A stretch of DNA of 64,000 nt from Jejubacter sp036620675 (GTDB taxonomy: Bacteria > Pseudomonadota > Gammaproteobacteria > Enterobacterales > Enterobacteriaceae). Under the pieces are notes generated by a model. It was not told the origin of the DNA. It did no database searches and saw nothing but the letters and a program-made list of their open reading frames with translations. Positions 50,665-59,004 of the stretch are shown in pieces. Both the position numbers and the translations under genes were made by a program. Within the stretch, counting starts at the first letter, position 1. Each line of letters starts with the position of its first letter. Where the stretch lies: assembly GCA_036620675.1 (NCBI GenBank), contig JAZHEE010000015.1; one strand, written 5' to 3'.

Positions 50665-52793
50665 TGGAAACAGGCTCCGCATTTTCTCTGAGGCTACGCC
50701 CGGATAACGTTGCCGTTATTACTATCGACATTCCCGACGAACAGATGAACGTTCTCAGGGTCGATTTCGCTGACGAAGTGCGCGCCATACTGTGTCGGTT
50801 AAGGGAAAACTCCGAGCTGGCGGGCGTGGTGTTTATTTCCGGCAAGCCGGATAACTTTATCGCCGGGGCTGATATCAACATGATTGACGGCTGCCGAAGC
50901 GCCGGACAGGCGGAAGCGCTGGCGCGTCAGGGGCAGCAGTTAATGGCTGAGATCGCGGCGCTGCCGGTCGTTACGGTGGCGGCGATTCACGGCCCCTGCC
51001 TGGGAGGCGGGCTGGAGCTGGCGCTGGCCTGCCAGCAGCGGATATGTAGCGACGACGATGTCACCCGGTTGGGACTGCCGGAAGTTCAACTGGGACTGTT
51101 GCCTGGGTCCGGAGGCACCCAGCGCCTTCCACGTCTGGTTGGAGCCAGCCGGGCGCTGGAGTTGATGCTGACCGGACGCCAGCTACGGGCGAAGCAGGCG
51201 CTGAAGATAGGACTGGTGGATGAGGTGGTGCCGCAAAGCATTCTGCTTGAGAGCGCGGTGGCGCGCATTGCGAACAAAACGCGACTGCGCCGTAGCTTAC
51301 CAATACGGGAACGGCTTCTGACCGGCCCGCTGGGGAGGGCGCTACTGTTTCGTATTGTTGAAAAGCAGACATTGCGTAAAACCCGGGGCAACTATCCGGC
51401 GGCCCGGCGCATTCAGGAGGTGGTGCGCGCGGGACTGACCCAGAGCGATACCATCGGTTACAACGAAGAGGCCAGAGCCTTTGGCGAACTGGCCATGACG
51501 CCGGAATCCGCGGCGCTGCGCCATCTGTTTTTTATCAGCACCCGGATTAAAAAAGATCCCGCAAGCCGTACGGCGCCGCTGCCCGTCACCCGGGTTGGCG
51601 TTCTGGGCGGCGGCCTGATGGGGGGCGGTATCGCGTATGTGACCGCCACCCGGGCCGGGCTGCCGGTACGGATCCGAGATATCCGGGAACAGGGCATTAA
51701 TCACGCGCTGAAACATGCATGGCAGCAACTTTCCTCCCGGGTGAATCGACGCCAGATAACGGCGGCGCAGCGAGATGCACAGATGGCGACCATTACCGGT
51801 ACGACAGATTACAGCGGTTTTAGCCAGCGGGAGATGGTGATTGAGGCGGTGTTTGAGGATTTAACCCTGAAGCGCCAGATGGTGGCGGAGATCGAAGCGC
51901 ATAGCGCGCCGCATACTATTTTCGCTTCGAATACCTCGTCGCTGCCGATTAGCGAGATCGCTGCCGGAGCGCAACGGCCTGGGCAGATCATCGGGTTGCA
52001 CTATTTCAGTCCAGTGGAAAAAATGCCGCTGGTGGAAGTGATTCCCCATGCGCAAACCGACGAATCCACCCTTGCCACTGCGGTCTGGCTGGCGAAACAG
52101 CAGGGTAAAACCCCCATTGTGGTGGCCGATAGCGCGGGTTTTTACGTGAACCGCATTCTGGCCCCTTATATCAATGAAGCGCTGCGCTGCCTGAGTGAGG
52201 GGGAGCCGGTGGAACATATCGACCATGCGTTGACCGAAGCCGGGTTCCCGGTCGGGCCGATACAACTGCTGGATGAAGTGGGTATCGACGTGGGTACCAA
52301 AATCATTCCGGTACTGGAACAGGCGTTCGGTAGCCGCTTTAGTCCGCCTGAAACGATTGCAGCAATTTTGAATGACGGTCGCAAAGGGCGTAAAAATGGC
52401 CGCGGCTTCTATCTTTATCCCGCCAAAGGGGGTAAAAGCAGGAAGAAGAGGGGCGATCCGGCTATCTATCGGCTCCTTGGCGTTACGCCTGCGGTACAGC
52501 AGAGCGCTCAGACGATTGCCCGGCGCTGTATGCTGATGCTGCTGAATGAAGCGGCGCGCTGTCTGGACGAATCCGTAGTGCGCAGCGCGCGTGACGGCGA
52601 TGTCGGCGCTGTGTTCGGTCTGGGATTCCCGCCTTTTCTGGGGGGGCCGTTCCACTATATCGATAGTCTGGGGGCCGCTGCTGTCGTGGCGGAGCTGGAA
52701 CAGCTGGCGCAGCGTTTTGGCGAGCGCTTTACCCCCTGCGAAGCGCTGCGCGCGCGCGCAGCAGGAGAAAGTATCGGGTCAGGGGAACCCTGA
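50664..52793 (+). CDS. fadJ: Multifunctional beta-oxidation protein FadJ
   Basis: 709 residues. The N-terminal enoyl-CoA hydratase/isomerase part (FIAGADINMI, HGPCLGGGLELALACQQRI, LPEVQLGLLPGSGGTQRLPR with catalytic Glu) is followed by a 3-hydroxyacyl-CoA dehydrogenase part: the NAD fold GVLGGGLMGGGIAYVTATRA, then FASNTSSLPISEI and GLHYFSPVEKMPLVEVI. Alpha subunit of FadIJ, acting mainly without oxygen and with nitrate. Co-translated with fadI. 236 bp without a gene separate it from sixA; no terminator was found there. Confidence 0.97.
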   Translation: METGSAFSLRLRPDNVAVITIDIPDEQMNVLRVDFADEVRAILCRLRENSELAGVVFISGKPDNFIAGADINMIDGCRSAGQAEALARQGQQLMAEIAALPVVTVAAIHGPCLGGGLELALACQQRICSDDDVTRLGLPEVQLGLLPGSGGTQRLPRLVGASRALELMLTGRQLRAKQALKIGLVDEVVPQSILLESAVARIANKTRLRRSLPIRERLLTGPLGRALLFRIVEKQTLRKTRGNYPAARRIQEVVRAGLTQSDTIGYNEEARAFGELAMTPESAALRHLFFISTRIKKDPASRTAPLPVTRVGVLGGGLMGGGIAYVTATRAGLPVRIRDIREQGINHALKHAWQQLSSRVNRRQITAAQRDAQMATITGTTDYSGFSQREMVIEAVFEDLTLKRQMVAEIEAHSAPHTIFASNTSSLPISEIAAGAQRPGQIIGLHYFSPVEKMPLVEVIPHAQTDESTLATAVWLAKQQGKTPIVVADSAGFYVNRILAPYINEALRCLSEGEPVEHIDHALTEAGFPVGPIQLLDEVGIDVGTKIIPVLEQAFGSRFSPPETIAAILNDGRKGRKNGRGFYLYPAKGGKSRKKRGDPAIYRLLGVTPAVQQSAQTIARRCMLMLLNEAARCLDESVVRSARDGDVGAVFGLGFPPFLGGPFHYIDSLGAAAVVAELEQLAQRFGERFTPCEALRARAAGESIGSGEP

Positions 52794-53029
52794 ACCATTC
52801 CAGGGAGTCTGAATAAAGGTAACTGTTTGAAGTGTCAGGTAAGGTGCGAATGCTGCGCAGGCTGTTTTGTCATCAGTCATTGACTACACTTACACCATTA
52901 AGGTAAAAGACAGCGTTTCATTCGAAAAATGGATCAGGCACAATGCCCGGCCGTCGGCCAGGCGCTGTTAACAGCATGTTCTGTTTAACTGCGCAGGTTG
53001 GCGTTTCTGGTTAACAAAAGCGGTGCAAT

Positions 53030-53518
53030 ATGCAAGTTTTTATCATGCGTCATGGCGACGCGGCACTCGATGCCGCCAGTGACCCGGTTCGTCCGCTAAC
53101 CCACTGCGGTTGTGATGAATCCCGTCAGATGGCGACCTGGCTAAAAGGTCAAAAGGTGGATATCGAACGTGTTCTGGTAAGCCCCTATCTGCGAGCCGAA
53201 CAGACTCTGGATGTGGTGCGTGAGACGCTCTCCGGTTTGTCGCAGGTAGAAGTCATGCCGGAACTGACTCCATGCGGCGATCCCGCCATGGTCAGCGCCT
53301 GGCTGCAGGTTCTGGCGAACGAGGGCGTCTCCTCGGTTCTGGTGATTTCGCATCTGCCACTGGTGGGGTACCTGGTGTCGGAGCTTTGCCCGGGGGAAAC
53401 TCCGCCGATGTTCTGCACTTCGGCGATCGCCAGCGTCACGCTGGATGCTGAAACCGGGCAGGGGAAATTCGACTGGCAGATGAGCCCCTGCAACCTGAAA
53501 ATGCCGAAGGCTATCTGA
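53030..53518 (+). CDS. sixA: Phosphohistidine phosphatase SixA
   Basis: 162 residues, histidine-phosphatase fold with the RHG motif (IMRHGDAAL, His8 catalytic) and the second His in VLVISHLPLVGYL. In E. coli it removes phosphate from histidine of phosphotransfer proteins, with the nitrogen PTS as a physiological target. No signal peptide. Followed by a strong shared terminator. Confidence 0.95.
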   Translation: MQVFIMRHGDAALDAASDPVRPLTHCGCDESRQMATWLKGQKVDIERVLVSPYLRAEQTLDVVRETLSGLSQVEVMPELTPCGDPAMVSAWLQVLANEGVSSVLVISHLPLVGYLVSELCPGETPPMFCTSAIASVTLDAETGQGKFDWQMSPCNLKMPKAI

Positions 53519-53552
53519 CTTTCGGTCTGACGCAAATCTACCCGTTTGCGCC

Positions 53553-53578
53553 CCGAAGCCGCCAGCAGGCGGCTTCGG
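53553..53578. terminator. Bidirectional terminator between sixA and smrB
   Basis: CCGAAGCCGCC, loop AGCA, GGCGGCTTCGG, with TCATTTT on the plus side. Serves both convergent genes. Confidence 0.85.
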
Positions 53579-53598
53579 TCATTTTACGGCACCCGCTA

Positions 53599-54150
53599 TT
53601 ACGGCAGTTCCGGCGGCTGCCACTCTTCCACTTCAACCAGCACCAGCAGCGCGGCGTCGCCGCCCCAGGTTTTCGGCGCCTGGTGGAACGCCATCACGTG
53701 CGGATGCTGCGCCAGCCATAGCGGCGTCTGCTGCTTGAGAATATGTTTGCCGTGGCCGTGCATTACGCAGGCGCACCAGACATGCTCGCGACGACAGGCC
53801 GCAATCAGCGCGCCCAGCTCCTGTTTGGCCTGCATCTGGGTCAGGCCGTGCAGATCGAGGAACAGCTCCGGCGAATAGTCGCCGCGCCTGATCTTCTTTA
53901 GTTCGAAGTGGCTAACGTCTTCACGCACGTAGCGGGTGGGGCCATCCGTCGCCAGCCGTGGCTGAAACTCATCTGAAAAGTAGTGGCTGGCATCCACCTG
54001 ATCCTGAATCAGACGTTTGGCCGGCACTTCACTGCTTTTTTTGCGCAGTGGACGGTGCACGACCGTGTCCTGAGAAAGCTGGCGCGTGCCGCGCATCAGT
54101 TCCCGGAACAGCGCCTTATCTTCGGGGTTAAGCGGATCTTTCTTGTTCAT
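53599..54150 (-). CDS. smrB: SmrB, ribosome-rescue SMR-domain endonuclease
   Basis: 183 residues. The C-terminal SMR domain has DLHGLTQMQAKQELGALI and CACVMHGHGKHILKQQTPLW. In E. coli it is recruited to collided ribosomes and cuts mRNA between them. ATG at 54150 gives MNKKDPLNPEDKALF, in line with the family; the open frame continues upstream without support. Divergent from prmB. Confidence 0.95.
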   Translation of the reverse strand: MNKKDPLNPEDKALFRELMRGTRQLSQDTVVHRPLRKKSSEVPAKRLIQDQVDASHYFSDEFQPRLATDGPTRYVREDVSHFELKKIRRGDYSPELFLDLHGLTQMQAKQELGALIAACRREHVWCACVMHGHGKHILKQQTPLWLAQHPHVMAFHQAPKTWGGDAALLVLVEVEEWQPPELP

Positions 54151-54310
54151 AACGTTCTCATTCACGGTAGAGATCGTGGATTTTAGCATTTTCTGCCCGG
54201 CTGTTAATGAAAAGCCGCATTTCCTTTATCAGCCTGAGTGCTGATTTGTCGCGGCGTTCATGGCAAACTAGCCGCCGGAAAGAATGCGCTATCGGCCTGC
54301 GGAGGGCAAT

Positions 54311-55243
54311 GTGGATAAAATTTTTGTTGATGAGGCAGTCAGCGAACTGCATACCATTCAGGATATGCTGCGCTGGGCCGTCAGTCGCTTTAGCGCCGCC
54401 AATATCTGGTACGGTCACGGTACCGATAACCCCTGGGATGAGGCTGTACAGCTGGTTCTGCCCACCCTCTATCTGCCGCTGGATATCCCTGAGGATATGC
54501 GCACCTCGCGTCTGACCTCCAGCGAACGCCACCGCATTGTTGAGCGCGTGATCCGCCGGGTGAATGAACGTATTCCGGTGGCCTATCTGACTAATAAAGC
54601 CTGGTTCTGCGGGCATGAATTCTACGTGGATGAGCGAGTGCTGGTGCCGCGTTCGCCAATCGGCGAACTGATTAACGCGCGCTTCGCCGGGCTTGTTGGC
54701 CATGAACCGAGTCACATTCTGGATATGTGTACCGGCAGCGGCTGTATCGCCATCGCCTGTGCGTACGCCTTTCCGGAAGCCGAAGTGGATGCCGTGGATA
54801 TCTCACCGGACGCGCTGGCGGTCGCCGAGCGCAATATCGAAGAGCACGGTATGCAAAATAACGTGACGCCGATCCGCAGCGATCTGTTCCGCGACCTGCC
54901 GAAGGTGCAGTATGACCTGATTGTCACCAATCCACCGTATGTGGATGCCGAAGATATGGGCGATCTGCCCGGTGAATATCATTTCGAGCCGGAACTGGGT
55001 CTGGCGGCAGGGTGTGATGGCCTGAAGCTGGCGCGCCGCATCCTCGGCTGCGCGCCAGATTATCTTAACGACGGCGGCGTGCTGGTTTGTGAAGTGGGCA
55101 ACAGCATGGTGCACATGATGGAACAGTATCCTGATGTGCCCTTTACCTGGCTGGAGTTTGATAACGGCGGCGATGGGGTCTTTATGCTGACCAAAGAGCA
55201 GTTGATCGCCGCTCGTGAACACTTCAGCATCTACAAAGACTAA
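54311..55243 (+). CDS. prmB: Ribosomal protein uL3 glutamine methyltransferase PrmB
   Basis: 310 residues, equal to E. coli PrmB. SAM-binding motif ILDMCTGSGCIAIACAYAFP and the catalytic NPPY motif (DLIVTNPPYVDAED). Methylates a glutamine of uL3. GTG start at 54311 just behind GGAGGGCAAT and giving the family N-terminus (MDKIFVDEAVSELHTIQ); an in-frame ATG nine codons upstream is rejected. Confidence 0.96.
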   Translation: MDKIFVDEAVSELHTIQDMLRWAVSRFSAANIWYGHGTDNPWDEAVQLVLPTLYLPLDIPEDMRTSRLTSSERHRIVERVIRRVNERIPVAYLTNKAWFCGHEFYVDERVLVPRSPIGELINARFAGLVGHEPSHILDMCTGSGCIAIACAYAFPEAEVDAVDISPDALAVAERNIEEHGMQNNVTPIRSDLFRDLPKVQYDLIVTNPPYVDAEDMGDLPGEYHFEPELGLAAGCDGLKLARRILGCAPDYLNDGGVLVCEVGNSMVHMMEQYPDVPFTWLEFDNGGDGVFMLTKEQLIAAREHFSIYKD

Positions 55244-55309
55244 AAAACGGGAGCGGGCAATGAATCCGCGCCTTTTCAAATACAACGACGACAACGGTAA
55301 GGAGCCGTG

Positions 55310-56395
55310 ATGGCAGGGAACAGTATTGGACAACTCTTTCGCGTAACGACATTCGGTGAATCTCACGGCCCGGCGCTGGGCTGCATTGTGGACGGCGTAC
55401 CGCCGGGCATTGCGCTGACCGAAGCCGATTTGCAGCACGATCTGGACAGGCGCCGCCCGGGTACTTCGCGCTACACCACCCAGCGCCGGGAACCGGATCG
55501 GGTGAAAATCCTGTCTGGTGTTTTCGAAGGCGTCACTACCGGTACCAGCATTGGGCTGCTGATTGAAAACACCGATCAGCGCTCCCAGGACTACAGCGCC
55601 ATTAAGGATCTGTTCCGTCCCGGACACGCCGATTACAGCTATGAACAGAAATATGGCCTGCGCGACTACCGCGGCGGCGGCCGCTCTTCGGCGCGGGAAA
55701 CCGCCATGCGCGTGGCGGCGGGAGCCATCGCCAAAAAATATCTGGCGCAGAAACACGGTATTGAAATTCGCGCCTGCCTGACCCAGATGGGCAATATTCC
55801 GCTGGAGATCAAAGACTGGGCTCAGGTAGAGCAGAACCCCTTCTTTTGCCCGGATCCCGATAAAATCGACGCGCTGGACGAACTGATGCGCAGCCTGAAA
55901 AAAGAGGGCGACTCTATCGGCGCGAAGGTGACCGTGGTGGCGGATAGGGTGCCGCCAGGGCTGGGCGAGCCGGTGTTCGATCGCCTGGATGCCGATATCG
56001 CCCATGCGTTGATGAGCATCAATGCGGTGAAAGGGGTGGAGATAGGTGACGGATTCGACGTTATCGCCTTACGCGGTAGCGAAAACCGCGATGAGATCAC
56101 CCGCGAGGGCTTCCAGAGCAACCACGCCGGCGGCGTGCTGGGGGGGATCAGCAGCGGTCAGCAGATTATCGCCAGCATGGCCCTGAAGCCGACCTCCAGC
56201 ATTATGGTGCCGGGCCGTACCGTCAACCGTGCCGGTGAAGAGGTGGAGATGGTGACGCGCGGGCGTCACGACCCCTGCGTCGGGATCCGCGCCGTACCGA
56301 TCGCCGAGGCGATGATGGCCATCGTTCTGATGGACCATCTGCTGCGCCAGCGTGGCCAGAACGGCGATGTTGTCAGCTCTCTGCCGCGCTGGTGA
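55310..56395 (+). CDS. aroC: Chorismate synthase
   Basis: 361 residues, as in E. coli. Converts EPSP to chorismate with reduced FMN, the last common step of aromatic biosynthesis. Signatures: GESHGPALGCIVDGVPPG, YGLRDYRGGGRSSARET and GRHDPCVGIRAVPIAEAM. ATG at 55310 follows AAGGAG at 6 bp; a GTG one codon upstream is possible but less likely. 66 bp after prmB. Confidence 0.98.
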   Translation: MAGNSIGQLFRVTTFGESHGPALGCIVDGVPPGIALTEADLQHDLDRRRPGTSRYTTQRREPDRVKILSGVFEGVTTGTSIGLLIENTDQRSQDYSAIKDLFRPGHADYSYEQKYGLRDYRGGGRSSARETAMRVAAGAIAKKYLAQKHGIEIRACLTQMGNIPLEIKDWAQVEQNPFFCPDPDKIDALDELMRSLKKEGDSIGAKVTVVADRVPPGLGEPVFDRLDADIAHALMSINAVKGVEIGDGFDVIALRGSENRDEITREGFQSNHAGGVLGGISSGQQIIASMALKPTSSIMVPGRTVNRAGEEVEMVTRGRHDPCVGIRAVPIAEAMMAIVLMDHLLRQRGQNGDVVSSLPRW

Positions 56396-56399
56396 TAAC

Positions 56400-57224
56400 A
56401 TGATAAAACCGCTTATCGCCCTGGCCTGCGCGCTGATATGCGCGGGCGCTGCGGCCGCCACGCCGTGGCAGAAGATCACGCACCCGATCGCCGGAAGTCC
56501 GCAGTCGATCGGCGCCTTTGCTAATGGCTGTATCATCGGCGCCAAACCGCTGCCGCTGGAGTCGGAAAATTATCAGGTTATGCGCACCGACCAGCGCCGC
56601 TACTTCGGGCATCCACATCTGGTGGCGTTTATTCAGCGCCTGAGTAGCCAACTGCACCGGGAGGGTCTGGGTACCATGCTGGTGGGGGATATGGGGATGG
56701 CGGCCGGCGGACGCTTTAGCAGCGGTCACGCCAGCCATCAGACCGGTCTGGACGTGGATATTTTTCTGCAACTACCGCAATATCGCTGGACCAGCGCGCA
56801 GCTGCTGCGCCCCCAGGCGCTGGATCTGGTTTCCGCCAACGGGAAACAGGTGGTTTCCTCCCGCTGGCAGCCGCAGCTCGGAACCATGGTGCGGCTGGCC
56901 GCCCAGGATGATGAAGTGACGCGTATCTTTGTCAGTCCGGCCATTAAGCAGCGGCTGTGTGAAGATGCCGGCGCCGATCGCGACTGGCTGCGTAAGGTCC
57001 GTCCCTGGTTTGGTCATCGTGCCCATATGCACGTGCGTCTGCGCTGTCCGGCGGATAGCCTGGAGTGCGAAGAGCAGGCTCCGCCGCCGCCGGGCGACGG
57101 CTGTGGTTACGAACTGCAAAGCTGGTTTGAACCGCCGAAGCCCGGCAGTCAGCCCCATAAGAAGAAGACGCCGCCACCGCCGCCGCCTTCCTGTCAGGCC
57201 TTGCTGGATAGAACTCAGCCATAA
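56400..57224 (+). CDS. mepA: Murein DD-endopeptidase MepA
   Basis: 274 residues, as in E. coli. Signal peptide MIKPLIALACALICAGAAAA; zinc-site motifs of the LAS family (GHASHQTGLDVDIFLQL and HRAHMHVRLRCPADS). Cuts peptidoglycan cross-links in the periplasm, penicillin-insensitive. Pro- and Lys-rich C-terminus (PHKKKTPPPPPPSCQALLD). Start 4 bp after the aroC stop, so probably one transcript. Confidence 0.96.
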   Translation: MIKPLIALACALICAGAAAATPWQKITHPIAGSPQSIGAFANGCIIGAKPLPLESENYQVMRTDQRRYFGHPHLVAFIQRLSSQLHREGLGTMLVGDMGMAAGGRFSSGHASHQTGLDVDIFLQLPQYRWTSAQLLRPQALDLVSANGKQVVSSRWQPQLGTMVRLAAQDDEVTRIFVSPAIKQRLCEDAGADRDWLRKVRPWFGHRAHMHVRLRCPADSLECEEQAPPPPGDGCGYELQSWFEPPKPGSQPHKKKTPPPPPPSCQALLDRTQP

Positions 57225-57236
57225 CGGGAGAGCAAA

Positions 57237-58034
57237 ATGGATTGGTTTATGGTGTCGCCGCTGCTTTTGGCGGTGTTGTTCTTCGTGGCTATGCTTGCCG
57301 GCTTTATCGATGCCCTGGCCGGCGGCGGCGGGCTGCTAACGGTGCCCGCCCTGATGGCGGCCGGCATGTCGCCCGCCCAGGCGCTGGCCACCAATAAGTT
57401 GCAGGCTTGCGGGGGATCGCTCTCTGCCAGCCTCTATTTTATCCGGCGTCGGGTGGTGAATCTGGCCGATCAGAAGCTGAATATCCTGATGACCTTTATC
57501 GGTTCAACCAGCGGGGCGCTGCTGGTGCAGCACGTTCAGTCGGATATCCTGCGTCAGATTCTGCCGCTGTTGGTTATCGGTATTGGCCTTTATTTTCTGC
57601 TGATGCCGAAGCTCGGCGCAGAAGATCGTAAGCGCAGGCTGTATGGCCTGCCGTTCGCTCTGGTGGCCGGTGGCCTGGTCGGTTTTTACGATGGCTTTTT
57701 CGGCCCCGGCGCGGGATCCTTTTACGCACTGGCGTTCGTTACCCTGTGCGGCTTTAATCTGGCGAAATCCACGGCCCACGCCAAGGTATTAAACGCCACC
57801 TCGAATCTGGGCGGCCTGCTGCTGTTTATTATTGGCGGTAAGGTGGTCTGGGGGACCGGCTTCGTGATGATGGCCGGCCAGTTCTGTGGCGCCCGCCTTG
57901 GCTCGCGCCTGGTATTAAGCAAAGGACAGCAGCTGATTCGCCCGATGATCGTAGTCGTCTCTGCGGTGATGAGCGCTAAACTGTTGTATGACAGCCATGG
58001 ACAGGAATTCCTCCACTGGCTGGGGATGGCATAA
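57237..58034 (+). CDS. yfcA: YfcA, TSUP-family membrane transporter
   Basis: 265 residues with seven to eight membrane segments. TSUP (TauE/SafE) motifs: AGFIDALAGGGGLLTVPALM and a second-half VGFYDGFFGPGAGSFYALAF. Family members move sulfur-containing or other organic anions; the substrate here is unknown. 12 bp after mepA with GGGAG before the ATG. Confidence 0.93.
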   Translation: MDWFMVSPLLLAVLFFVAMLAGFIDALAGGGGLLTVPALMAAGMSPAQALATNKLQACGGSLSASLYFIRRRVVNLADQKLNILMTFIGSTSGALLVQHVQSDILRQILPLLVIGIGLYFLLMPKLGAEDRKRRLYGLPFALVAGGLVGFYDGFFGPGAGSFYALAFVTLCGFNLAKSTAHAKVLNATSNLGGLLLFIIGGKVVWGTGFVMMAGQFCGARLGSRLVLSKGQQLIRPMIVVVSAVMSAKLLYDSHGQEFLHWLGMA

Positions 58035-58038
58035 CACG

Positions 58039-58581
58039 ATGACACACCATTATGAGCAGTTGATCGAAATTTTCGAACGCTGCTTTTTCGACGAATTTAA
58101 TACCCGTCTGATTAAAGGCGATGATGAACCGATCTATCTTCCGGCAGATGAAGAGGTCGGTTATCACCGCATTATCTTCGCACACGGCTTTTACGCCAGC
58201 GCCCTGCATGAGATATCACACTGGTGTATTGCGGGTGCCAAACGTCGTGAGCTGGTGGATTTCGGCTACTGGTACTGCCCGGACGGTCGCGACGCGCAGA
58301 CCCAGAGCCGTTTTGAAGACGTTGAGGTAAAACCGCAGGCGCTGGACTGGCTGTTCTGCGCGGCGGCGGGTTACCCCTTTAATGTCAGTTGCGACAACCT
58401 GGAAGGAAACTTCGAGCCGGATCGCATCGCGTTCCAGCGTCGGGTTCACGGTCAGGTCATGACGTATCTTGAGCAGGGAATTCCGGCACGACCGGCGCGT
58501 TTTATCAACGCCCTGCGCCACTATTACCATACGCCGCCGCTGACGGCGGAGCAGTTTCCGTGGCCGGAAGAACTCCGGTAA
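58039..58581 (+). CDS. epmC: EpmC, elongation factor P hydroxylase
   Basis: 180 residues matching E. coli EpmC (YfcM). Contains HGFYASALHEISHWCIAGAK and VDFGYWYCPDGRDAQTQ, the probable metal site with His and Glu. Hydroxylates the beta-lysylated lysine of EF-P. ATG at 58039 (MTHHYEQLIEIFERCF) fits the family. It starts 4 bp after yfcA, within the conserved aroC-mepA-yfcA-epmC-yfcL run. Confidence 0.94.
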   Translation: MTHHYEQLIEIFERCFFDEFNTRLIKGDDEPIYLPADEEVGYHRIIFAHGFYASALHEISHWCIAGAKRRELVDFGYWYCPDGRDAQTQSRFEDVEVKPQALDWLFCAAAGYPFNVSCDNLEGNFEPDRIAFQRRVHGQVMTYLEQGIPARPARFINALRHYYHTPPLTAEQFPWPEELR

Positions 58582-58607
58582 CCGACGGTTCATGATGAGG
58601 AAAAGCG

Positions 58608-58886
58608 ATGATCGCGGATTTTGAAGCAAGCATTCTGGCGCTAATTGACGACATGGTGGAACACGCCAGCGATGATGAACTGTTCGCCAGCGGTTATCTG
58701 CGTGGCCACCTGACGCTGGCGGTGGCCGAGCTGGAACACGGCGACGACCACTCGCCCGATGCGGTATACTCTACCGTAGCGAACAGCCTGGAAACGGCGA
58801 TTCGTGCGGGCGAGCTGTCGCCGCGCGATCAGGCGCTGGTGCTGGAAATGTGGGATCGCCTGTTCCAGAAGGCTAAGGCGCAGTAA
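58608..58886 (+). CDS. yfcL: YfcL family protein
   Basis: 92-residue acidic, helical cytoplasmic protein matching E. coli YfcL: MIADFEASILALIDDMVEHA and LSPRDQALVLEMWDRLFQ. Function unknown. AGGAAAAGCG precedes the ATG. Followed by REP-like repeats. Confidence 0.92.
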   Translation: MIADFEASILALIDDMVEHASDDELFASGYLRGHLTLAVAELEHGDDHSPDAVYSTVANSLETAIRAGELSPRDQALVLEMWDRLFQKAKAQ

Positions 58887-58888
58887 TT

Positions 58889-59004
58889 TCCCCTCACCCT
58901 GACCCTCTCCCCAAAGGGGCGAAGGGATAAAATACGGGCATTTTCCTTAAATAACAGGCGCTAACCTGCTCCCTCTCCCTTTGGGAGAGGGTTGGGGTGA
59001 GGGC
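58889..59004. repeat. Pair of inverted REP-like palindromes (BIME-like)
   Basis: Two related GC-rich elements: CCCTCACCCTGACCCTCTCC at 58891-58910 with a partial hairpin, and CCCTCTCCCTTTGGGAGAGGG at 58971-58991 (given in full as CCCTCTCCC-TTT-GGGAGAGGG), followed by TTGGGGTGAGGGCG. They lie between convergent yfcL and mnmC and probably act in 3' end stability or termination. The second supplies the last codons of mnmC. Confidence 0.8.
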